This document shows, one piece after another, positions 22,401 through 32,989 of a stretch of DNA of 64,000 bases. The DNA is taken from assembly GCA_026119855.1 (NCBI GenBank), contig JAOWBW010001635.1, positions 1 through 64,000 of the forward strand. Reading direction: 5' to 3'. The position numbers and the translations under genes were made by a program. The notes beneath the pieces were generated by a model, which did no database searches, was not told the origin of the DNA, and saw only the letters and a list, made by a program, of their open reading frames with translations. This DNA comes from Campanula takesimana (taxonomy: Eukaryota > Streptophyta > Magnoliopsida > Asterales > Campanulaceae). The stretch's first letter is position 1. Each line of letters begins with the position of its first letter.

Positions 22401-22828
22401 CGGTTCAACAACTTTCTAGCCTTCATATAAGAAATAATTCGAATCTCTCTACCCCAGGGAACAGTTTCAAAAGAAAATTTAGGAACATTTGGGATAGAAA
22501 ATGTGACCACTTTATTAGCACAATCAACAGACGCATGATATTTACCCAACCAATCCATACCCAAGATAACATCAAAATCTTGTAATGGTAAGATAACTAA
22601 ATCAGCAGGTAAAACATGCTCACGTATATGCACATCACAAGAATGCAACACCTCATTGGTCACCAAACACTCCCCTATAGGAGTTGACACCTCTAACACA
22701 TAAGGCAGAGATTCAGAAGACTTATGCAATCGAGAAGCAAAATGCAAAGACACATAAGAATGCGATGAGCCAGGGTCTATAAGTGTACGTGCCCTCAAAC
22801 TAGACACAGAAATAATACCTCCTATCAC
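19442..22828 (-). CDS. chromovirus Pol: protease, RT, RNase H, integrase, chromodomain-like tail
   Basis: Uninterrupted 1,128-codon frame, open back to the TAG at 22910. Domains in order: aspartic protease near residues 1-110 (LIDPGSSHSYVS; DPG replaces the more usual DSG, and ILGMDWL follows), RT near 190-390 (LDLRSGYHQLKIR, catalytic FIDD), RNase H near 480-610 (IYSDASKEGLGCVL), HHCC zinc domain near 690-740 (CLTCQQVK), integrase core near 760-920 (MDFVTGL, SDRDPRF, TDGQSER) and a C-terminal region with VVWRNHNVEESTWE, typical of the chromovirus chromodomain. It would process, copy and integrate the element, with the tail steering insertion to chromatin. It is in the same frame as gag. All catalytic acidic residues appear present. 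Confidence 0.95.
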   Translation of the reverse strand: MIGGIISVSSLRARTLIDPGSSHSYVSLHFASRLHKSSESLPYVLEVSTPIGECLVTNEVLHSCDVHIREHVLPADLVILPLQDFDVILGMDWLGKYHASVDCANKVVTFSIPNVPKFSFETVPWGREIRIISYMKARKLLNRGCAGYLASVLDTTKRVPDIGDVPIVKEFSDVFSSEYAMPPDREIEFCIDLLPGTAPISEAPYRMAPAELKELKVQLQELLDRGFIRPSVSPWGAPVLFVKKKDGSLRLCIDYRKLNQVTIKNKYPLPHIDDLFDQLQGSVVFSKLDLRSGYHQLKIRSEDISKTAFRSRYGHYEFLVMPFGLTNAPAVFMDMMNRVFKPYLDTFVVVFIDDILVYSKSREEHEQHLRMVLSILREKQLFAKFSKCAFWLNEVSFLGHVISNKGISVDPSKVEAIVNWRRPESVTEIRSFLGLAGYYRRFIEGFSKIATPLTQLTRKNIPYVWDEKCQASFEELKKRLTTAPILALPNGNDDLVIYSDASKEGLGCVLMQNGRVIAYASRKLTPSEQNYPTHDMELAAIVFALHKWKHYLYGAKFEIFTDHQSLKYLFSQKELNNRQRRWMELLKDYDCTISYHPGKANVVADAISRKSYVASLMVREWKMLEDARDWSPYESKHGAIFANIRVFPTLVQQIKEAQKDDPELVKIMDKIKDGKVEDFSLSPEGVLTFRGRLCVPNVDGIKRQVLDEGHKSRYTIHPGSTKMYQNLKQHFWWNNMKREIADYVSKCLTCQQVKAKHQRPAGLLQPLEIPEWKWEHVTMDFVTGLPRVRRRFDAVWVIVDRLTKSSHFLPIEIGYSMEKLAILYINEIVRLHGVPVSIVSDRDPRFTSRFWQAFQKALGSELRFSTAFHPQTDGQSERTIQILEDMLRACSVDFSDSWDIHLPLVEFAYNNSFQSSIGMAPYEALYGRKCRSPICWDEVGEAKIWGVQMVNDSVEKVKLIRDRLSTAQSRQKSYADHRRRDLEFEKGDFVFLKVSPKVGIRRYGKKGKLAPRYIGPFEILGRVGDRAYRLALPPSLDKIHNVFHISMLRKYVYDSSHVLSEIPEDIEPSMSYEEHPVQVIDSKVQELRNKSIPLVRVVWRNHNVEESTWELREEIERKYPCLFEGLGK

Positions 22829-22909
22829 ATTAGAGGACTCCGAAGCCTGCTGCTGAGAAATAGCAAAAACACGACCCTGAACCTTAGGCTTGCCTGAGGA
22901 ATCTCGCTT

Positions 22910-23902
22910 CTAACCCTGAGAGGACCCAACCACACTTCCCGATGCTTGCATCCTATATTTAGGGCAATCCCTCTGAAAATGTCCTAACTGACCACAGTTC
23001 AAACACTTGCCCTGCTTCTTCCAACATCTCTCTTCTGAATGCCCTTCTTTCTGACAATAATTACAAACTCCTCTGCTTTGACTCCCTGAAGTGTTACTTT
23101 GATTTCTATTACCTGACTGTCTTTGAGAAGACCCTTTGAATTGTGAAGATCCACCTTGATTTCCTCTACTCTCACCACGTGGTTGTTGCCTAACTTGCTT
23201 CCCAGCGCCTAACAATTCCATTTTCCTTTTATGTTCCTCAATGTCATGCTCCACCTGGTAAGCTCGATCCACTGCATCCTGAAAATCTTGCAACTTATGG
23301 GATACTAGCTGAGTTCTAATCACAGTTTTCAAACCTTTCACAAACCTTGTAGCCTTCCTCTCCTCAGTTGCCACTAGGTGAGTACAATACCTGGACAACT
23401 CTGAAAATTTAGCTGAATATTGAGCAATTGACATAGAACCTTGCTCCAAGTTAAGAAATTCCATCTCCTTCCTGTCTTGATCTACTCGAGGAATGAAGTG
23501 TTCTTTGAACTTCCCCAGAAAATTCTCCCAAGTATAAGGTACATGAGTCTCATCCCATTTAGTTTTCAAAGCTTTCCACCAATACTCAGCCGCTCCATTC
23601 AGTTTATAGGTAGCAAACCTGACTTGATCTTCCTCCGAACATCTCAAAGCATCAAAGATATTTTCCATTGATTCAATCCACCTTTCAGTTTTAGATACAT
23701 CGGGCTCTCCATCATATTCCATAGGCTTCATTTTCAGAAACTGTTCTAGGCCATATCTTGGTGGTACCTGTTCCCTTTCTTGCCTCTGATCACTTAAAGT
23801 TTTCATCGCTGCTTCAAACATTCCCTGAAACATAATTCGAGCCTCTTCTCTGGCATCCCCTTGCCCCGAAGAGCCGGCCTGATCTCCGTCAGTTTCACCC
23901 AT
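22910..23902 (-). CDS. chromovirus Gag
   Basis: 330 codons. An acidic N-terminus, then the retrotransposon Gag capsid domain near residues 55-215 (AEYWWKALK, WENFLGKFKEHFIP, MEFLNLEQGSMSIAQY), a basic Gln/Ser-rich linker, then two zinc knuckles, CNYCQKEGHSEERC and CLNCGQLGHFQRDC. It packages element RNA. It ends in TAG at 22910-22912; the next codons continue in the same frame into pol, so this is either a readthrough stop or a single CAG-to-TAG mutation in a fused gag-pol frame. Start chosen as the ATG about 95 bp inside the primer site. Confidence 0.94.
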   Translation of the reverse strand: MGETDGDQAGSSGQGDAREEARIMFQGMFEAAMKTLSDQRQEREQVPPRYGLEQFLKMKPMEYDGEPDVSKTERWIESMENIFDALRCSEEDQVRFATYKLNGAAEYWWKALKTKWDETHVPYTWENFLGKFKEHFIPRVDQDRKEMEFLNLEQGSMSIAQYSAKFSELSRYCTHLVATEERKATRFVKGLKTVIRTQLVSHKLQDFQDAVDRAYQVEHDIEEHKRKMELLGAGKQVRQQPRGESRGNQGGSSQFKGSSQRQSGNRNQSNTSGSQSRGVCNYCQKEGHSEERCWKKQGKCLNCGQLGHFQRDCPKYRMQASGSVVGSSQG

Positions 23903-23998
23903 TTTTAATGAATACCTGCATCAAACACTCAACGTTACTCACTCTATACTCTACTACCCTCCTAGGTCATTTAGTCATTCTAGACCATCTACAACCTA

Positions 23999-24010
23999 GC
24001 TCTGATACCA
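23999..24010 (-). other. primer-binding site (initiator tRNA-Met), chromovirus
   Basis: TGGTATCAGAGC on the minus strand, two bases from the 5' LTR. Confidence 0.93.
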
Positions 24011-24012
24011 AC

Positions 24013-26172
24013 TGTCGCGCCCCAGACCCGTGGTCCTACTTGGCCCCACGCTTGGGACACGAACGGAAGACGTTATAAAACCTTTCTAGAAATTTTTTTC
24101 AAAATATACTTTTAGAAAGTTAAACAAAACACCCTTAAAGTTCAAAGACTTCACTTAACTTGAAACAAACTTTTAAACAAATACTTTCACAGCGGAAGTA
24201 ATTAGCCCAAAGGCTTACAACTTTTAAACAAATATACATACATCAACCTTTACCAAAATAGATGGAATCATAAGAAAGTACGGGTACTCTACCCCAAAGG
24301 GTTTACATTTACATAATGTAACCTTCAACAAAACAAGTCCCAACTCTTACCAACCAAACCAACGTCCTCCCGTGCCGAGTGTCCTATTCCCTGGACCCGC
24401 CTTTATCTAAAACAGTAAACAAATAAGGGTGAGAATAAATCTCAGTAAGCTACTAAAATGCAACTACGTTACATGCTGATATGATGATCATAAGGAAACA
24501 ATATCAACAAGTAAACATATAGCATATAGCACATAACATCAAGTTATATATCACATTGCCCACACTCCGGTGGATACCAAAGCCAAGGTTTAACCAATAA
24601 CCATAACTGATGAGGATACCAACTGAGAAACCCATCAGAGAAAACCATCTGAGCAGCATAAATAGCTGAAGCCGTCGGGATCCCGAAAACCAAATCATAA
24701 CCAATAGAACCAAGTAACCAGAGAGGGAAATATGACACAAAGTCATAACCCAAATACTCACCAAAGGGAGCAATTCATCCCATCCAAGGCCAATCTGGAC
24801 TGGGGAAACTAGAAGGCACAGTGGACATCTTATAGTGAACTTGGCTTGTGTGCCACTATAATTCTTCCACCGCCTGACTCACAAGCTCCAATGGAAAACC
24901 TTATAGTGGACTTACCTGTACCACTATAATTCTTCCATTGGCTGACTCCACAACAAGACCAGCTGGACTTTTAACAAGAAGCACAGTAATAAATACTTGC
25001 TAAACAAAACCCGGGGCATTTAATCCAAGAAGGAACTAAGCCAAATACATCACAAGATGCACACAAAGAATCCGTATAAAGAGTCCATAAAAAGGACATT
25101 TAATCCATTACTAACAGTCAACAACACTTGGGCTCATGAAGGAACCAATTCTACCACTTTAGTGATCCACAACAATCATCTAAGTACTTTAGGACACTAC
25201 CCAAAAACTAGATCAAAATTTACCTCTACATCCCTTAGTTTGAAAACTCTATACTTTTCCAGACAACTGGGCGGTCGCCCAAACAGGGCTGTGCGGCCGC
25301 CCAAAATGCTCTGTCCCAAGAACAAAAACCTTCAGATAGATGTGCGGCCGCACACCCATTTTTGGGCGGCCGCCCACATCACCCGGCAGGCCTAAAAACT
25401 TAACCAAAGCTTACTCCTTTTGTTTCACAAGCATAACATATACTGCACAATTTAATACACAACATTAGCAACTCTCATTAACAACTTCCATTAGACTACA
25501 ACATGCTTCTAAACCATTTCCCATACTCAACTACAACCAAATTCATATACTCCTTTTGTCCCAAAATTACAAGTATAGCAATTATTACCCAAAACACAAA
25601 ATTAACAAGTAGGAGTATCATATATAGCATATATGACTATTTTAACATTTAAAGGGGAATTAGTAACTTACCTAGTTCCGGAAAAAGTATCGCTGAAATA
25701 AGTTTTGTTCGGCTAGAAATGACCTACTCGACGCCCTGATCATTTTTATATAATTAGTTTTTTAAAACGGGTAAGTAATTAAAAAGAATTAAATCGAAAT
25801 GGGTCGAACTTACCTTTTTCTCTGTAACCCTACGAAGGAACGAGAAAGAAAGTTGCAGAAACAAAATGATACAGAGAAGGAAGGAAGCAACTAGTTATAT
25901 CCACCTTTTACCAATTTTTTACATTTTGGTCACCCAACTTTTAAAGTTAACACTTTAGCCCCTAAACTTACATTTTCAACAAGGACCCTAAAGTTTCAAC
26001 TTAATCATTTAACTCCTTTAATCATTATTTTTACTAACGAAGTAAATAACACAAATAATCAAGTATGATATGCAAATCATAAAATGTGATGCAACACATA
26101 AAATGCACATATAAGTCAAATAAAAATTCCCAAAATATAAAATAAATAGGGACGGGTTTTGGGGTCGCTACA
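24013..26172 (-). repeat. 5' LTR of the chromovirus
   Basis: 2,160 bp, near-identical to 17241-19400. Differences seen include 24053, 25251, 25409, 25680, 25712 and 25855. The palindrome cluster is at 25269-25376 and the TATA-like word near 25742-25757. Confidence 0.95.
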
Positions 26173-26177
26173 ATTCG

Positions 26178-26271
26178 GGCCAATTAAATTGCTCCGTCCT
26201 GGAATTACAAAATTTTCCTGTTGCTTAATCATCTAACTTGGTGTCCCAAATTCAAGGGCATTAACCCAACA
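26178..26271 (-). repeat. 3' LTR of Tork-like copia, proximal part
   Basis: Continues the LTR interrupted at 17240 and matches 31625-31719. The polypurine tract (GAGGTGGAGAT on minus) follows at 26272-26284. Confidence 0.93.
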
Positions 26272-26336
26272 ATCTCCACCTCGACTTTGAATCCCCACAT
26301 AACAAATCTTTCCTCCCCCCTCGCCTCTTCTGCTAT

Positions 26337-27944
26337 CTAATAGCTGCGAACATTAAGCAAGTCCAAACAATGTTGGATCTTGCTCCCCGTCACGGATTTT
26401 GTGAACATATCTGCAGGGTTGTCCGCCGTCCCTACCTTCGTCACCTTTACCCGTTTCTCATCTCTTAGGAAATGATATCTGACATCGATGTGCTTGGTCC
26501 TCTCATGATGAACTTGATCCTTGGCCAAGCAAATCGCGCTCAAACTATCGCAATAAATAATAGCCTGATCCTGATGTATCCCAAGATCGCTGATCAATCC
26601 CTTCAACCATATTCCTTCCTTAGCGGACTCTGTCAGTGCCATGTATTCTGCCTCTGCTGTAGACAACGTCACTGTCGCCTGCAATGTAGCCTTCCAACTA
26701 ACAACTGACCCACCAAGCGTGAATACATATCCGGTCATCGATCTTCTTGTGTCAACATCACCCGAATAGTCCGAATCTGAGAACCCCTCTACTGCACACT
26801 CTGCTCCACCTCCATAAATTAGACCGCCATCACTGGTACCTCTAAGATACCTAAAGATACGCTTCACAGCCTGCCAATGTTCCTTACCCGGATTGCCCAT
26901 GAATCGACTAACAACACTAACTGCATGTGCAATATCCGGCCTAGTGCACACTATAGCATACATCAAACTACCAACTGCACTAGCATAGGGTACTCGAGCC
27001 ATATACTCTTTCTCCTCAACCGACTTGGGCCCAAACGCGACTGACAACCGTGCATTCGCTGCACTCGGAGTATCTATAGCCTTAGCTATCGACATACCAA
27101 ACCTCTCTAAAACTTTCTTGATATAACCTTTCTGGGATAAGAACAATTTTCGTTTGGCTCTGTCTCTATAAATCTCCATACCCAGAATTTTCTTCGCACT
27201 ACCCAAATCCTTCATCTCAAACTCTGCGGATAATAAGCCTTTCAGCTTCTGAATCTCTGACTTCTTTACTGCTGCTATCAACATATCATCTACATAGAGC
27301 ACCAAATAGATGTACGACCCATCTACCAACTTATTGTGATACACACAACAATCATACGGGCTCCTCGTGTATCCAATCTCTGTCATATAGCTGTCAAACC
27401 TCTTGTACTACTGACTAGGCGACTGCTTAAGTCCATACAAGGACTTCTTCAACCTACAAACATAATCTTCCTTACCAGGAACTTGGAATCCTTCCGGTTG
27501 TGTCATGTATATCTCTTCCTCCAACTCTCCATGCAAGAAAGTTGTCTTGAAGTCTAGTTGCTCAAGCTCTAAATCCCTTTGTGCTACTATTGCTAGCAAC
27601 ACTCTGATCGAAGTGTGTCTGACCACTGGTGAGAAGATCTCATTGTAGTCCACTCCCTCTCTCTGTGTGAAACCCCTTGCAACAACGTGAGCTTTATACT
27701 TAACCCCTTCTACCGGTGACATCCCTTCCTTTTTCTTGAAGATCCACTTTCAAGTCACAATATTTCTGCCTTCTGGCCTTTTGGTCAACTCCCAAGTCTG
27801 ATTCTTTTGAAGAGACTTCATCTCATCACCCATAGCCGCATACCACTGAGATGACTCTGAACATGTAACTGCTTCCTTGAAAGTAGAAGGTTCCATAAGA
27901 TCGGGCTCCACTTCCTCGGCAACCTGTAGTGCATAACACACCAT
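26337..27944 (-). pseudogene. copia RT and RNase H (Tork-like), point-mutated
   Basis: RT spans 27408-27944 and the N-terminal part of 26337-27386; RNase H is the rest. Motifs: WELTKRPEGRN, QLDFKTTFLHGELEEEIYM, KKSLYGLKQSP, catalytic YVDD in LVLYVDDML, then SDSDYSGDVDTRRSMTGYVF, STAEAEYMALTE and HIDVRYHFLRD. The frame is essentially preserved but hit by two nonsense codons: TGA at 27750 where the family has a Cys before KWIFKK, and TAG at 27408 where a Trp normally precedes YKRFD. The rest reads cleanly for 349 codons. Confidence 0.93.
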
Positions 27945-28028
27945 GTCTTCAAATCCAAACCTCTCCGGAGGCTTCCCGAAATTAGCTCTTCTAGACCTTC
28001 CTTGTGCTAACCCATATTCTTCGGGAAC

Positions 28029-29470
28029 TTAACTTGAACTTTCTGGTGTTTTAGTCTCTATCTCTGTTCGTGGATCCTGATCAACATCTGACTGTGGGAC
28101 AACTAACTCTTCAGTATCTTGTTGATCCACCTGTTTATCAACACCGCCAACACTCGAAACAATCGTAGATCTCATTATAGGGTTAATAACATAATTCTCA
28201 TCAAACACGACGTTCCTAATGATAATTACCCTATTTTCTGATGGAGACCAAATACAGTATCCCTTGACACCGTCCCCATACCCCATAAATACTCTCTTTC
28301 TAGCTCTAGGTTTTAACTTCTCATCATCCACATGACAATAAGCAGTACACCCAAAAGATCTTAAAATAGAATAATCAACAGGCTTACCGGTCCATACCTC
28401 ATGGGGAACTTTGAGGCCAATACCGGCGTGAGGTCCACGATTAATCAAGTAACATGTTGTACTAACCGCTTCTGCCCAAAACCGCTTAGACAACCCTGCA
28501 TTGGAGAGCATGCACCTCGCCCTCGCAAGAAATGTCTGATTCATGCGCTCTGCTACACCATTCTGCTCTGGCGTACCTCTAATGGTGAGATGTCTAGAAA
28601 TCCCCACCTCTCTGCACAACGCATCGAACTCAGTACTGCAGAACTCCAAACCATTATCTGTCCAGAGCTTCTTGATCTTCTTTCCTGTCTGATTCTCCAC
28701 TAACGTCTTCCAGTCCTTGAAATTCCTTAGAGCCTCAATCTTGTACTTCATAATAATCACCCAAGTCTTCCTTGAATAATCATCAACCATAGACAAGAAG
28801 TATCCGTGCTCCCTTAGTGATTCCTGACGTGAAGGTCCCTAACAATCTGAGTGGATGTAATCCAGAACGCCTTTTGTCTTATGTATGCCCTTGGGAAAAC
28901 TATTACGCTTCATCTTCCCTAGCACACAATGCTCACAAAATTTAAGATAATTGATCTTATGGCCACATAGAAGATCCCTTTTAGCCAACTCTTGCATCCC
29001 TCGAATGCTCATGTGCCCGAGCCTGATGTGCCACAGCTTAGACATATCTCCCTCGTTCACTTCTGATGATGCAACCATAGCTGACCCTGCAAGCGTCCTT
29101 CCTTGGAGGAAATACAAGGAGCCCCGCTTAAGGCCTCTCAACACCACTTCTGAACCGTTACACACACTGACTGTTCCACCTTTACCTTTGAAATTGAACC
29201 CTTTGCTGTCTAGTTGACTAAGAGAAATCAGATTCTTTATCATAAGCGGAACGTGTCGAACCTCGTTCAAATTGACAAACCTACCATCATGAGTCCTGAC
29301 CTTGATCGAACCAATACCGACAACCTTACAGACTGCACTGTGGGCATTCTTATATCACCGCCATCCACCTACCTGTAATCAGTAAATCACTCTCTCCTAG
29401 GGCTGATATGGTAAGAAGCTCCTGAATCAAGAATCCACGCATTGGATGCGCGTGCTGATTCTGATGTAAC
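28029..29470 (-). pseudogene. copia protease and integrase (Tork-like), point-mutated
   Basis: The protease active site is intact in translation near 29425-29465 (NAWILDSGASYHIS), but the following protease frame is broken before 29270. The pre-integrase domain is at 28839-29270 (LWHIRLGHMSIRGMQEL, then a CEHC knuckle). The integrase core is at 28029-28796 (DDYSRKTWV, LWTDNGLEF, GTPEQNGVAERMN; DD-E present). A TAG near 28839 sits in HSD-C-stop-GPS where the family has a Trp. Confidence 0.92.
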
Positions 29471-30354
29471 TAGAGCATAATCCTCATCTGAACTGCTACC
29501 CCTGGCCACCATGGCCTCTGCTCTGACTGGTGCCTCGCCTCACTTCTTTCTGGGACAATCGAATTTCCAATGCCTTTCTCCTTGCAGAAATTACAGACAT
29601 CCCCAGGTTTCGGACCCCTCTTGTGTGAAGAATTACCTTTATTGTTCTTCTTACCACTAGAACCCTTATTACTACTACTAGCAACCAAACCTGATGACTG
29701 GGTATCTGCCCCATTCCCACTCGCCTTTCGGCGTAACTCCCTCATCTTGAGAGAAGTTTTCACTTCCTCTAGAGTGATACCATATTTACGATTTATGCAC
29801 GAATCGACATAATGTTCATGAGACATAGGTAAAGATACTAAAAGCTGTAAGGCTGCATCCTCATCATCCACAACAACTCCTATATTACGCAGTTCAAGTA
29901 ATGTAGAAGTAAATCTATCAAGATGATCATTAATGGGCGCACCTTCTGTCATACAAAAATCATACAGCTTCTTCTTCAGGTATAACTTGTTGGTCAATGA
30001 ACTTGTCATGTACATATCTTCCAACTTTAACCAAAGATCGTTTTTGGAGTCCGTTCCTGCAACATTGGTTAGAATCTCATCATCCAACTGTCTGATGATC
30101 TTGGCATGAGCCTTCTGATCTAACTTCTTCAACGCTGCTTCCTCCTTCGCGGCTGCTTGCTTGTCCTTCTTTGACTGTTCTGCGGTAGCTTCTGTGGTGA
30201 TTGCCTTACCCTTGGGATCCTTGCGATCCCTGATTGCAATCTCCAACGGTTCCCATAAATCTTTGTCTATCAACAAAGCCTTCATCTTGATCTGCGAGAG
30301 AGAAAAACTATTCTTCCCATTGAACTTGTCGATCGAATCTGCTCCTTGACCCAT
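29470..30354 (-). pseudogene. copia Gag (Tork-like) with a frameshift in the zinc knuckle
   Basis: Starts MGQGADSIDKFNGKNSFSLS and carries the UBN2-type capsid body (LYLKKKLYDFCMTEG, LQLLVSLPMSHEHYV) and a basic Lys/Asn/Ser linker. The CCHC knuckle begins CNFCKEKG, then the frame slips; the remaining His and Cys of the knuckle (HWKFDC) are found in the next frame at about 29560-29590. Everything before that is open. Confidence 0.9.
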
Positions 30355-30403
30355 CTTCTCGTTCTCTGCAGCAGAATCCCTGAATCTCTAACCATGAACC
30401 AAA

Positions 30404-30415
30404 GCTCTGGTGCCA
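30404..30415 (-). other. primer-binding site, Tork-like copia
   Basis: TGGCACCAGAGC on the minus strand, two bases from the LTR. A two-base variant of the usual initiator tRNA-Met site. Confidence 0.85.
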
Positions 30416-30417
30416 CT

Positions 30418-31719
30418 TGTTAGAGCAATTAAACAAGACTTGATAAGAAAAACAAGCAATCACAAGAACACATATTTACGTGGTTCACCAACTTGGCTAC
30501 GTCCACGGGGAGGGGAGAGAATATTATTATCACTAGAGAAACAATTACACAAGATCACACTAATCTACTTTGCATGAATTTTGATCACAAAATTCTGAGT
30601 GTGCAAACCCTAGATCTAGAATTATTGATCTCTCTCTTCTGTGTAAAACTGAGCAAACTAGTAAGGGCCTGTTTGGTAAAGCTGAAAATTAAGCTCTGAA
30701 AATGTAGAGCTGAAAAAGTAGAGCTGAAATCATTAAGTTGCTGAATTTTGTAAGACTTCAGTTTGTTTGGTACTGACAAACTACATACATCTGAATTTAA
30801 TCAAAATTGTAAACAAACACTTAAAAATTAGTTTCATCTATTTAATTTGATTATTTTTTTTTGTTTATCCTCAAACAAAAATAGTCATATTTTTTAAATG
30901 AATAATTATAATTCAAATTATTATTTATCAAATTATCTTTTATTTAGACCGATAGTAATAATATTTGAACAGTTTTTTATTGGTACTTTCATTTGTCCCA
31001 CATTAATAAAGTTCATCTTCACTATTTTGATCAATTTTACTAAACCTTGACAAAAAAAAATGATAAAATTTAATTATGATACTCAAGTAAAACATTATCA
31101 AAATTTATAATATAAAAATAATTTTATTTTAATTTTATCATATTTAATCTATAGAAAAAATAAAATATTTCAACAAAATAAAGTAACATTAAATAAACAA
31201 ATATGTTGATGAGTGGGTTTGAACCCATTCCCTTTTTTAATCTTACCGCCTCTTACCTTGTTAAGACTTGTCATACTAGCTTAAAATTAATAGTTTATTT
31301 TAAGACAATCTTAACAATTTAAGTGATTCAAATTTACCTTATCAAACAAGCTTAATTTTCTAATCTCTTAAAATGTTCTAAATTAAGAGATTAATTGAGT
31401 TACCAAACAAGCCCTAAAACTGTCTCTAACTTTTTTTCTTGCTGTAAATTTTGGCCAGAGGGAGTATATTTCATATACTCTGAGATTCGTAATCTAATTA
31501 CACCAGCATATGGAAAAACTTGGTTCTTACTCCAAGTTTACCAAATCTATTAGGAAAGGAATTCAATTCCTATTTGATACTGAATCCTCTGCCCAAAATA
31601 CCAAAAAGATCATTAGGCCCATTCGGGCCAATTAATTTGCTCCGTCTCGGAACTACAAAATTTTCCTGTTGCTTAATCCTCTAACTTGGCGTCCCAAATT
31701 CAAAGGCATTAACCCAACA
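30418..31719 (-). repeat. 5' LTR of Tork-like copia, with a MITE inside
   Basis: About 550 bp of LTR sequence in two blocks (30418-30664 and 31415-31719) around the Harbinger MITE. Same TGTTAGAGC...CCCAACA ends as the 3' copy. Confidence 0.93.
30665..31414. mobile_element. PIF/Harbinger (Tourist-like) MITE, 750 bp, TAA TSD
   Basis: Left end GGGCCTGTTTGGTAA; right end inverted GGGCTTGTTTGGTAA; TAA on both sides (30662-30664 and 31415-31417). The empty site is seen in the partner LTR at about 17031. The sequence is AT-rich and has no ORF. Confidence 0.93.
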
Positions 31720-31792
31720 ATCACTATAAAACGTTTCATGTTTAATAAAATAATTTTAACATATCAGGTATTTTTTTATTTTATTGTTTCTA

Positions 31793-31797
<5 letters not shown>

Positions 31798-31856
<59 letters not shown>

Positions 31857-32130
31857 GTAAAAACCATAAGAACCGTGAGTACCCAAATATCGTGAGAACC
31901 GTGAGAACTTGGATACATTAGGTAAGAACCTAAATATCGTGAGAACCTAAATATCGTGAGAACCGTGAGAACTTTGATACATTAGGTAAGAACCTAATGT
32001 ATCCAAGTGAACCATTGGATACATTAGTTTTTACCTAATGTATCCAAGTAATGTATCCAATGTATCCAAGTGAACCATTGGATACATTAGGTAAAAACCT
32101 AATGTATCCAAGTTCTCACGGTTCTCACGA

Positions 32131-32190
<60 letters not shown>
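31798..32190. repeat. (TA)n-bordered inverted-repeat unit
   Basis: Two (TA)n tracts (31798-31852 and 32133-32187) bracket a segment whose arms pair: about 37 bases at 31887-31923 are perfectly inverted at 32090-32127, built from GTGAGAACCGTGAGAAC and GGATACATTAGGT words that also repeat directly inside. Probably a MITE inserted in a TA tract. The Ile-Tyr ORFs here are translations of TATATA. Confidence 0.75.
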
Positions 32191-32394
32191 TGTATATATT
32201 TTATACGAAAAAAATATGAAAATTTATATTAGGAGAGATGAGATATTGAAATTTATTAGATAATAGCGGTTTACCATCAACGCTACGCACCACTACCCTC
32301 AACACCACATTCACTGCCACTTTGCCAACGACTTGATTGATACTAATTTTTTTAGAAAGAGGACAACAGTTTGGTCGTTGCTAAAATTTATGGG

Positions 32395-32920
32395 CATGGA
32401 GTTGGTGGTGGTGGTTAATAGTAAAGGTTGTGGTTGTGTGGATAAATGGTGATGAAGTGGTGTTGGTTGTAGTAGTAGTTGGGTGGTAATGGTAGTGGTG
32501 CTTCGATGAATCGGTAATGAATTGTTGTTTCTTGTGGTTGTAGTGGTGGTGGTATATGGGGTGGCGATGATGGTAATGGTGTTATTGTCGTTGTTGGTGA
32601 CGCTTCTGTTGATAGTGGTAATGGGATGGTGGTGAGATGGTGGTAATGATGGCGGTGGTTAGTAGTAGGTGTTGTAGCAAACGTGGAGGCGGTGTTGTTG
32701 GTAGTTGTAAATAGCAGTGATGGTAGTTAAGTGGTGGTAATGGTAGTGGGGTTGCGGTGAAATGGTGATGAAGCGGTGATGGTGGTAGTAGTGGTGGTGG
32801 CATAATTAATGATGGTGATAATGGTGGTGTTGTCGTTATTGGTGGCAGTTGTGTTGGTAATTCTATTGGGATGGTTATGAGGTGATGGTAGCAGTGGTTA
32901 GTGACTATTATCTTGTTTTT
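32395..32920. repeat. GGT/TGG-rich imperfect triplet repeat
   Basis: Over 500 bases of purine-G/T asymmetric sequence built from GGTGGTAATGGT-like words. One strand is nearly free of C. It is inside the CACTA body. Shorter similar tracts lie at 34225-34345 and 42780-42875. The Pro/His-rich minus ORF is a shadow. Confidence 0.8.
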
Positions 32921-32989
32921 GTTAGTAAATATACAATTATTATTATTTTATTTGTAATTATTTAATTATTATCATTATTAATTATTAGT

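Larger units (their letters stand above)
17241..26172 (-). mobile_element. Ty3/gypsy chromovirus (Tekay/Del-like), young, nearly intact
   Basis: Two 2,160-bp LTRs (17241-19400 and 24013-26172) with TGTCGCG...CGCTACA ends, 5-bp duplication ATTCG (17236-17240 and 26173-26177), tRNA-Met primer site at 23999-24010 and a polypurine tract (GGGGGAG on minus) next to the 3' LTR. Order gag, protease, RT, RNase H, integrase, chromodomain-like tail identifies a chromovirus. I count about seven differences between the LTRs, near 0.3%, so insertion is recent. The only defect I see in the coding part is one in-frame TAG between gag and pol. It sits inside the 3' LTR of the Tork-like copia. Confidence 0.96.
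16785..31719 (-). mobile_element. Ty1/copia retrotransposon (Tork/TNT1-like), interrupted by a chromovirus and a MITE
   Basis: The element is flanked by the 5-bp duplication ATCAC (16780-16784 and 31720-31724). On the minus strand: 5' LTR 30418-31719 (holding a 750-bp MITE), primer site 30404-30415, gag, protease, integrase, RT, RNase H, polypurine tract (26272-26284) and 3' LTR in two parts, 26178-26271 plus 16785-17240, split by the chromovirus. Both LTRs begin TGTTAGAGC and end CCCAACA. By eye they differ by about 4%, implying an insertion far older than the nested chromovirus. It lies inside the CACTA element. Confidence 0.93.

Noticed and set aside
31669..32263. Ile-Tyr repeat ORFs (also at 47763-48111)
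   Set aside because: Direct translations of (TA)n microsatellites.
32582..32803. Pro/His/Gln-rich minus ORF
   Set aside because: Complement of the GGT triplet tract.
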